Assembly (NCBI RefSeq): GCF_024181405.1
Contig: NZ_CP051302.1
Span: 2,108,001 to 2,172,000 of the forward strand
DNA: 64,000 nt
Direction of reading: 5' to 3'
Source: Treponema denticola
GTDB lineage: Bacteria; Spirochaetota; Spirochaetia; Treponematales; Treponemataceae
Both the position numbers and the translations under genes were made by a program. Below the pieces are notes generated by a model. It was not told the origin of the DNA, made no database searches, and saw nothing but the letters and a program-made list of their open reading frames with translations. This document shows positions 56,637-64,000 of this stretch, piece by piece. Position 1 is the stretch's first letter. The number at the start of each line of letters is the position of its first letter.

Positions 56637-56767
56637 TCAGTTGTTTTATAAAAAAAGAGTTCCAGGAAAGAACGAAAAGGAAGTATCGATTTGTCTTGTG
56701 TACTTCAAGACTATTATACATTGTATATTTGTAGAAGGTTAAAACGACCTTCTAAACTACCCTTTCT

Positions 56768-58318
<1,551 letters not shown>

Positions 58319-58546
58319 ATTATTTCAAGCCGCCCTTAAAGAGCGGTTGATTTCTAATTTTAGTTTGTCCCTTACTTATTATTGTTAAGGAATTTGGTAA
58401 AAGCTAATCAGCTTAACCCTTACCGGTTTTTGATACTTTCCTTACCAAAAGCTTTACGCTTTGGCTATTTTTGTTCTTTCCCTTCCCTCTTAATTTCAAA
58501 TATCATCCGCTAAAAACTCGTAAAAGTTATGTAGCGAGCAAAAAGG

Positions 58547-58576
58547 AGTATACAGTATTTTCTCGCTTTTTGTCAA
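58547..58576 (-). promoter_or_regulatory. rRNA promoter P2
   Basis: Minus strand: -35 TTGACA (58571-58576), 18-bp spacer, -10 TATACT (58547-58552), about 230 nt upstream of the 16S 5' end. Confidence 0.7.
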
Positions 58577-58709
58577 GAGCTTTTTAAAAGTTTTTTTATT
58601 TTTTTTAACCTTTTTTGCAGCTTTTAAACTGCCAAACTTAAGAAGCCTTGCCTTCATTGAAAATGCAAGACTTTCAAAACTTTTCTAGTGTTTTCTTCGC
58701 TTTTCTAGG

Positions 58710-58733
58710 CACACCGTCTTAACAGACGGTGTG
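58710..58733. repeat. Perfect hairpin at the start of the rRNA leader
   Basis: CACACCGTCT (58710-58719) pairs with AGACGGTGTG (58724-58733). It begins at the predicted start point of rRNA promoter P1, so transcripts from P1 would start in or next to it. Confidence 0.55.
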
Positions 58734-58737
58734 AGCG

Positions 58738-58766
58738 AATATACCCCTTTCTCAAACTTTTGTCAA
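58738..58766 (-). promoter_or_regulatory. rRNA promoter P1
   Basis: Minus strand: -35 TTGACA (58761-58766), 17-bp spacer, -10 TATATT (58738-58743). With P2 this gives tandem rRNA promoters, as is usual. Confidence 0.7.
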
Positions 58767-58860
58767 GTACTTTTTGTAAGGTTTTTGCAAGTTTTCTGCC
58801 GGTAAACTCTCCATTTTCCCGACCTTTTTTTGGTGTATTGCTGACCTTCCTTTGCCCTAC

Positions 58861-58889
58861 TTAACATCCTTTTGTATTTATGATATTAT
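58861..58889 (+). promoter_or_regulatory. Promoter of gatCAB, near-leaderless layout
   Basis: -35 TTAACA (58861-58866), 17-bp spacer, -10 TATTAT (58884-58889). The gatC ATG at 58900 is 10 nt after the -10, leaving at most about four untranslated bases. Confidence 0.65.
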
Positions 58890-58899
58890 GCATTTACTT

Positions 58900-59211
58900 A
58901 TGGAAAAGAACAATAATAAAATATCAAAAGAAGTCTTCTCGACTCTTTTGTATCTTTCCCGCCTTTCTTTAGGTGAACAGGAAGAAGCCCGCTTATCGGG
59001 ACAGGTAAATAACTTGGTCGGTTATTTTGAAATCTTGGATAAATTTGCGGACAGCAGTTTGGATTCTTCAATGTATGCCAAACACAGTGAAACAGACTTA
59101 CGCTCCTCTGAAGTAAAAGAAGGTCTTGCTCAAAGCGATCTTAAAAAAATGACTTCGGAATATATGGATAATTATTTTAGGGTTCCAAAGGTTTTGGGCT
59201 CAGGAGCCTAA
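58900..59211 (+). CDS. gatC: Asp-tRNA(Asn)/Glu-tRNA(Gln) amidotransferase subunit C
   Basis: The 103-residue product matches GatC (VFSTLLYLSRLSLGEQEEARLSGQ, NLVGYFEILDKF, and the C-terminal NYFRVPKVLGSG). It braces GatA and GatB in the heterotrimer. The ATG at 58900 is preferred over an upstream TTG at 58852, since the latter lies in the promoter. gatA follows 14 nt later. Confidence 0.93.
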   Translation: MEKNNNKISKEVFSTLLYLSRLSLGEQEEARLSGQVNNLVGYFEILDKFADSSLDSSMYAKHSETDLRSSEVKEGLAQSDLKKMTSEYMDNYFRVPKVLGSGA

Positions 59212-59225
59212 GGAGATAAAATTTC

Positions 59226-60683
59226 ATGATAACGGATTTGACATTTACACAACTGCGCGACAAATTAAAAAATAAAGAACTTTCTTCCCTTCAAATTCTC
59301 AGAGCTTTTAAGGATGAGTATGAAAAAGATTTAAAACACCCCCTCCCATTGAACGGATTTGTGGAATTTTTTGAAGATGCAGAAGAACATGCAAAAAAGG
59401 CAGATGAGCTTATAGCTCAAGGCGTTTCCTTTGATGAAAAGCCTCTTTTGGGCCTGCCCATTGCAGTAAAAGACAACATCTCAATGGCAGGAAAGCTTTG
59501 CACCTGCTGCAGCCGCTCATTACAAGGCTACTATGCTCCATACAATGCAACGGTAATCGACCGCTTATTGGAAGCGGGAGCCGTTTTAATGGGAAGAATA
59601 AATATGGACGAACTCGCTATGGGTTCTTCAACCGAATTTTCATGCTACGGCCCGTCAAGGAATCCCGTTGACAGGGCTAGAACTCCGGGCGGCAGCTCAG
59701 GAGGTTCGGCAGCCGTAGTTGCAGGAAATCAGGCACCCTTTTCTTTAGGAACTGAAACGGGAGGCTCGGTTCGTCTTCCGGCTTCTTATTGCGGAATTTA
59801 CGGACTTAAACCGACATACGGTCTTTTTAGCAGATACGGGGTAGTCGCCTTCAGCTCTTCCCTTGACCAAGTCGGCCTTTTCGGAAAAGAACCCGACGAT
59901 ATAGCCCTCGCTCTCGCCGTTATGGCAGGGAAGGACGAAAAGGACGAAACTTCGGAAGAAGCCGATTTTTCTTCATTATTAAAACTATCTGCCTACTCAA
60001 AAGAAGAAATAACCTCATTAAAGATTGCAATCCCCAAGGAATTCTTAAATACCCAAGGCTTAGATCCGGAAGTAAAAAAAGTCTTTGACGAACTCTGTAC
60101 TTGGCTTACCAAAAACGGAGCTAAAATAGATGAGGTTTCGGTTCCTGTTTTGGAGGCTTCCATTCCGACATATTATACCCTTGCAATCTCGGAAGCAGCA
60201 AGCAATCTTTCCCGCATAGACGGAATAAGATTCGGCCTCCGCAAAGATGCAGGCAAGGGAAACGATGAACTTTATATTCAAACAAGAAGCGAAGGCTTCG
60301 GTCCCGAAGTTAAAAGACGAATTATAACCGGCAACTATGTTCTTTCAAAAGAATTTTCAGGAGACTGTTACGAAAAAAGCTTGAACGTAAGGGCAAAAAT
60401 AGCTCAGGGAGTAAATGAGGTTTTACAAAAATATGACTTTATAATCTGTCCTACGGCTCCGGCTCCGGCCTTTAAGCTTAACGAAAAAGTAGACGATCCT
60501 ATCGCTATGTATCTTTCGGACCTTTTTACAACCTTTGTAAACCTTGCCCGTATTCCGTCCCTTTCGGTTCCGGCAGGAAAAACAAAGGCAGGGCTTCCGG
60601 TAGGTATTCAGTTTTGCGGAAAGAAATTTTCTGAAGACCGTATCTTAAAACTTGCAAAGGCCTGGGAGGAAGATCATGCTTAA
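59226..60683 (+). CDS. gatA: Glu-tRNA(Gln) amidotransferase subunit A
   Basis: GatA is the amidase that frees ammonia from Gln for transamidation. The Ser-cisSer-Lys triad is visible: Lys82 (PIAVKDNIS), Ser157 (TPGGSSGGS) and Ser181 (GTETGGSVRLP). The 485-residue length is standard. The AGGAG site lies ten bases upstream. It overlaps gatB by 8 nt. Confidence 0.97.
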   Translation: MITDLTFTQLRDKLKNKELSSLQILRAFKDEYEKDLKHPLPLNGFVEFFEDAEEHAKKADELIAQGVSFDEKPLLGLPIAVKDNISMAGKLCTCCSRSLQGYYAPYNATVIDRLLEAGAVLMGRINMDELAMGSSTEFSCYGPSRNPVDRARTPGGSSGGSAAVVAGNQAPFSLGTETGGSVRLPASYCGIYGLKPTYGLFSRYGVVAFSSSLDQVGLFGKEPDDIALALAVMAGKDEKDETSEEADFSSLLKLSAYSKEEITSLKIAIPKEFLNTQGLDPEVKKVFDELCTWLTKNGAKIDEVSVPVLEASIPTYYTLAISEAASNLSRIDGIRFGLRKDAGKGNDELYIQTRSEGFGPEVKRRIITGNYVLSKEFSGDCYEKSLNVRAKIAQGVNEVLQKYDFIICPTAPAPAFKLNEKVDDPIAMYLSDLFTTFVNLARIPSLSVPAGKTKAGLPVGIQFCGKKFSEDRILKLAKAWEEDHA

Positions 60684-62157
60684 ACACGGCAATTTAGAAT
60701 ACGAAATAATTATAGGCTGCGAAATACACTGTCAGCTTTTAACAAAGACAAAGGCTTTTTGTTCTTGCGAAAACCGTTACGGCGGAATTCCAAACACGAG
60801 GATCTGCCCCTGCTGTCTCGGTCTGCCCGGAGCTCTTCCAAGGGTAAGCAAGGAATATGTAGAATTCGGAATTAAGGCAGGACACGCCCTCGGCTGCCGG
60901 ATAAATAATTTTTCCAAATTCGACAGAAAGCATTATTTTTATCCCGACCTTGTAAAGGGCTATCAGATAACTCAATTTTACACACCTCTATGCGAAGAAG
61001 GTGAAGTTGAGGTGAACCTTGCCGCTCAAAATGAGGAACCTAAATTCAAAAAGATAAGAATTGAAAGAATCCATTTGGAAGAAGACGTAGGTAAGAGCCT
61101 TCATGTAGAAGGCTCGCACAGTTATATTGATTTTAACCGCTCAGGCGTTCCTCTAATAGAAATTGTTTCAAAGCCGGATATGTCTACGCCCGATGAGGCT
61201 GCAAAATATATGCAGACAATCAGAGAGATTTTAAAATTTATCGGCGTTACCGACGGCAACATGGAAGAAGGAGCCTTGCGCTGCGATGCAAATGTCAACC
61301 TAAAAATCATAGACAACGGCGTGGAATTTAGAACTCCTATTTCCGAAATAAAAAACATGAACTCCTTTAAGGCTGTAAAGGATGCCTGCACCTATGAGGT
61401 TTCCCGTCAACTGGAAGAATACAACAGCAAAGACCGCATCGCTTTTAAGACGGGCTTTAAACGCACTATGGGCTGGGATGAACCTTCGGGGCAGACCGTA
61501 GTTCAGCGTACAAAAACAATAGCGGAAGATTACCGCTTTATGCCCGAACCGGATTTAAGGGCCTTGGAGTTGAGCGATAAGTTTATCAAAGAGGTAAGTG
61601 ATTCGGTCGGAGAATTACCGGAAGCAAAACGGCTCCGTTTTAAAAAAGAATATCACTTGTCGGAATTCGATGTTCAAACACTGACCTCTGAAAGAGAGCT
61701 GGCGGAATGGTTTGAAGAGGCGGCTAAAAAATCTTCTTCTCCCAAAAAATGTGCCAACTGGATATTGGCGGAAGTTCTGGCTATTTTAAACGAAACAAAC
61801 TCTTCTCTTTCGGATTTAAAATTCGGGCCTGAAGCTATAGCCGAGCTTGTAAATGTTATTGAAGAAGGAAAGATAACAAGCAAACAGGCCAAAGATGTTT
61901 TTGCCGAGATGATAGCTTGCGGTAAAAAGCCTTCTGCCGTAATAGCCGAAAAAGGCATGGAACAGGTAAGCGATTCTTCCTTTATCGAAAAAATTGTAGA
62001 AGAAGTTTTTGCCGAAAATGCCGAAGCCGTTCAAGATTGGAAAAACGGAAAGACCAATGTTGCAGGCTGGCTTATGGGACAGGTTATGAAAAAATCAGGC
62101 GGCAAGGCCAACCCAAAACAAGCGGCTGACCTTGTAAATAAAAGACTGACACAGTAA
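60676..62157 (+). CDS. gatB: Glu-tRNA(Gln)/Asp-tRNA(Asn) amidotransferase subunit B
   Basis: GatB binds the misacylated tRNA and activates it. The 493-residue product has EIIIGCEIHCQLLTKTKAF, CPCCLGLPGALPR, KHYFYPDLVKGYQITQ and the C-terminal YqeY-like GatB domain. The ATG at 60676 has GGAGGAAG before it and overlaps the end of gatA. The hairpin at 62196-62216 closes the operon. Confidence 0.96.
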   Translation: MLKHGNLEYEIIIGCEIHCQLLTKTKAFCSCENRYGGIPNTRICPCCLGLPGALPRVSKEYVEFGIKAGHALGCRINNFSKFDRKHYFYPDLVKGYQITQFYTPLCEEGEVEVNLAAQNEEPKFKKIRIERIHLEEDVGKSLHVEGSHSYIDFNRSGVPLIEIVSKPDMSTPDEAAKYMQTIREILKFIGVTDGNMEEGALRCDANVNLKIIDNGVEFRTPISEIKNMNSFKAVKDACTYEVSRQLEEYNSKDRIAFKTGFKRTMGWDEPSGQTVVQRTKTIAEDYRFMPEPDLRALELSDKFIKEVSDSVGELPEAKRLRFKKEYHLSEFDVQTLTSERELAEWFEEAAKKSSSPKKCANWILAEVLAILNETNSSLSDLKFGPEAIAELVNVIEEGKITSKQAKDVFAEMIACGKKPSAVIAEKGMEQVSDSSFIEKIVEEVFAENAEAVQDWKNGKTNVAGWLMGQVMKKSGGKANPKQAADLVNKRLTQ

Positions 62158-62173
62158 ACTTACAGCCATTTTT

Positions 62174-63188
62174 TTATTTGTGCCGAGAGTTAATACCCCG
62201 ATGCTCTGCATCGGGGTTGTTGATTATTTCGGTAAAATCTGAAATCATTAAATTGAAATCATAATTCGGTGTTTTCTTTTTTTGTTTTTCTGCAATGGTT
62301 TTAAGAGTAATTAAAAAATACTCTGACAGTTTTTCTTTTTGCTGACTATGTGTTAATAGGCTGAATTCTTTTTCAAAATGAATGACTACCTCTATCTTGC
62401 CCGTATCTGCTTTAAAAGGCCCGTATTGAAATCGGGGACGCAAGTAATACCCGTTTTCGGAAATCTCTTCTTTTGTGTATAGTTTCTGTAATTCTTTTGC
62501 GGCTTCTTGACTTGATAATTTGCGTCCCGATTCATCGATGATATAATTTGTTTTACAATGAGCATTATCATAATAGCTGAAAGCACATTTTAAGAAAATA
62601 CAATTTATGGCTTTGTCGTATTTTTCGGGACGCATCTTTTTATTCAATTCGTCCTGAAGTTTTTCCTCAATACTTTCTATAACCGGTTTGGAATTTTCAT
62701 AACAGTTGGATATCGTACGCACAATCCAAACAGGATTTTTAGGAATCCAATTGCGTTGACTTTCAATTTTTATGTCTTCTATATTTTCGGTTACGGGGTA
62801 ATCCCAACACACCGGTTGTTTTTTGTCTTTGCAATCGGGACTGGGATAATAGGAAGTTCTACCCTGCTCCATCGTAAAGCCCGTTTTTCTTTTTGACCAT
62901 ATTGCCTCGACAAAACAGAGCTCTCCGAATCTGTTGCAAAAAAAAGGTGCGGGGATTACCGTTAAAAAACACACCTCTTGACGCTTCCAAAGGTTCATGG
63001 TTTCCCCAACCGATTACGGCAAGACACTCGCAAAGCCGCACCGCCTTGTTCCACTCCGATACGCTTTTATAATCCGCATATTTTAAAAATTCTGCAAAAA
63101 GTTTTTCGCGCAGTTTTTCAATGGAGTTTTGAGAATGTAAAAAGTCTTCCAGTTCCGATAAGTCGTTAATTGCATAAATTTCGTTCAT
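62174..63188 (-). pseudogene. Hypothetical gene split by a T8 homopolymer frameshift
   Basis: The frame from the ATG at 63188 (MNEIYAINDLSELEDF) runs to 62859. A second frame runs 62998-62174. They overlap, and both reach an 8-T tract (forward A8 at 62938-62945). Read with 7 T, the two join into one ~337-residue protein (NPRTFF then CNRFGELCFVEAIWS). So the gene is frameshifted, or a slippage-dependent fusion. I do not recognise the family. The ATG overlaps the stop of the preceding DUF6966-like gene by 4 nt, and the hairpin at 62196-62216 lies in its end. Confidence 0.6.
62196..62216 (+). terminator. Terminator hairpin after gatB
   Basis: CCCCGATGC (62196-62204) pairs with GCATCGGGG (62208-62216), followed by TTGTTGATTATTTC. 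It lies inside the 3' coding end of the convergent gene that stops at 62174. Confidence 0.65.
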
Positions 63189-63856
63189 ATCCGTTTTCCG
63201 TCTAATTTCCAATATTTAATTCTTGTATCGCCGCCGCATTTTTTGCAGCGAGAATTTTTAGATACCGAAAAACCTATTCCGCTTTGTTCTGCAAGTTTTA
63301 TAATCCGCGCTCTTTCTTCAACCAAGTTCGGAATATCCGGTATGAGGCAAGCGGAAATCAATTCTTCCGTTTTGTTTTGTAAAACAGCCTCTTTTACCAT
63401 GTTAGGTAAAAGAAGTGAAGCCAAATATGAATCCGTTTCTCTTTTGTGTATTTGTGAAAAACCGCAAGACTCACACTGAATGCCGGTTAAGATTTTCCGC
63501 GTCCGGCTTTCTGTGAATATTTTTTTAATGTTGATTTTTTTCCCTGCTTTTATTATATTTGCAATTCCGTAAGAAAGGCATTTAAGATATTCCATCAACT
63601 CATTTACCCATGGTTCAGCCTCGTCGTTTATAGTATGATTATTTACCTTGCAAATCCAAATATCATTTATGCTGCCCATTCCTCCGTAAGCCCCAAGATG
63701 ATGCTCAACGCTGCCTGTGCTTAAGTATTCTTCAATATCGGTTTCAATCCATTTTCGCCAAGTACAGGATGTTTCGGTAAATAATTGTTTTAAAGCTTGC
63801 AATGCATAAATATAGTATCTATCATTTTCTCTTAGAAAATCCGGAAATTGTTTCAT
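63185..63856 (-). CDS. DUF6966-like protein with C-terminal zinc-ribbon cysteines
   Basis: The first ~75 residues (SCTWRKWIETDIEEY, AYGGMGSINDI) match the pattern I recall for DUF6966. Toward the end two CxxC pairs (CESCG near residue 138 and CKKCGG near 205) suggest a zinc site. The ATG has AAGGAG. It overlaps the next gene by 4 nt. Function unknown; it follows a partial gene at the window edge. Confidence 0.6.
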   Translation of the reverse strand: MKQFPDFLRENDRYYIYALQALKQLFTETSCTWRKWIETDIEEYLSTGSVEHHLGAYGGMGSINDIWICKVNNHTINDEAEPWVNELMEYLKCLSYGIANIIKAGKKINIKKIFTESRTRKILTGIQCESCGFSQIHKRETDSYLASLLLPNMVKEAVLQNKTEELISACLIPDIPNLVEERARIIKLAEQSGIGFSVSKNSRCKKCGGDTRIKYWKLDGKRI

Positions 63857-63927
63857 TGTTATACTCCTTTTATTTAATTCCCTCTCGTAACTGTAGCAAT
63901 AGAGGATATTATTTCTTTTCTAATATT

Positions 63928-64000
63928 TTATCTCAAAGGACGTATTGGTATTCCTCCTCCGTTGTTGTATAATTTTTCCAAATAACCGGTCACTTCATTA
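63928..64000 (-). CDS. C-terminal end of a gene running out of the window
   Basis: The final 24 codons (ending VTGYLEKLYNNGGGIPIRPLR) are open to the window edge and stop at 63928-63930. Gly/Pro/Arg-rich C-termini like this occur in many proteins; the family cannot be told. It lies 71 nt upstream of the DUF6966-like gene, in the same direction. Confidence 0.5.
   Translation of the reverse strand, partial: NEVTGYLEKLYNNGGGIPIRPLR

Larger units (their letters stand above)
58319..58899. other. Noncoding region between the rRNA operon and gatC
   Basis: No protein gene is seen. It holds the two rRNA promoters, the hairpin, and on the other strand the gatC promoter. The rest is AT-rich leader of the 16S transcript. 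Confidence 0.7.

Overview
The window looks like chromosomal DNA of an oral spirochete, Treponema denticola or a very close relative such as T. putidum. The reasons are AT-rich DNA, the rRNA signature, and a 397-residue trans-2-enoyl-CoA reductase at 33252-34445 that matches, as far as I remember, the characterised T. denticola Ter almost residue for residue. Species assignment is from memory and was not searched.

Layout. 1-3.3 kb: two tandem membrane-anchored SpoIIE-type phosphatases on the minus strand. 3.4-7.3 kb: grpE-dnaK-dnaJ chaperone operon. 7.4-11.2 kb: accessory zone with a treponemal lipoprotein operon, a GIY-YIG protein, a nuclease remnant and repeats. 11.2-24 kb: a cobalamin (anaerobic-type) gene set split into two blocks (cbiJ, cbiH plus an ABC ATPase at 11.2-13.4 kb; cbiF-cbiG at 22.2-24 kb). 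The gap holds an AAA/PD-(D/E)XK protein, a radical SAM protein, a MATE pump, a uracil-DNA-glycosylase-like protein, a chemoreceptor and a DUF4469 protein with unusual repeats. 24.1-24.8 kb: HEPN-MNT pair. 24.9-28 kb: parA-parB and followers. 29-40.5 kb: fatty acid synthesis genes (fabH, fabD, fabG, ter, accB, accC, accD, accA), with toxin-antitoxin-like genes sitting in the junctions. 40.7-53.1 kb: hutH, an EEP-family protein, an orphan 623-aa protein, a permease pair, and a MoxR/transglutaminase-TPR/DUF58 operon. 53.2-58.3 kb: a complete minus-strand rRNA operon in the order 16S, tRNA-Ala(TGC), 23S, 5S. 58.9-62.2 kb: gatCAB. The end holds a DUF6966-like protein, a frameshifted partner, and the tail of a further gene.

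The most interesting signal is a structured leader found four times, each time directly upstream of a fatty-acid gene (fabG, ter, accD, accA) and seen nowhere else in the window. It has two conserved hairpins whose arms change together. This could be an undescribed cis-regulatory RNA coordinating fatty acid synthesis, or a dispersed hairpin repeat that happens to lie there. Other notable signals are four 16-bp palindromes at exact 23-bp spacing upstream of the chemoreceptor, a duplicated leader shared by the chemoreceptor and the DUF4469 gene, an octamer tandem repeat inside a small ORF, and a pattern of near-consensus promoters placed so close to start codons that the mRNAs should be leaderless (parA, the orphan gene, the DUF58 gene, gatC).
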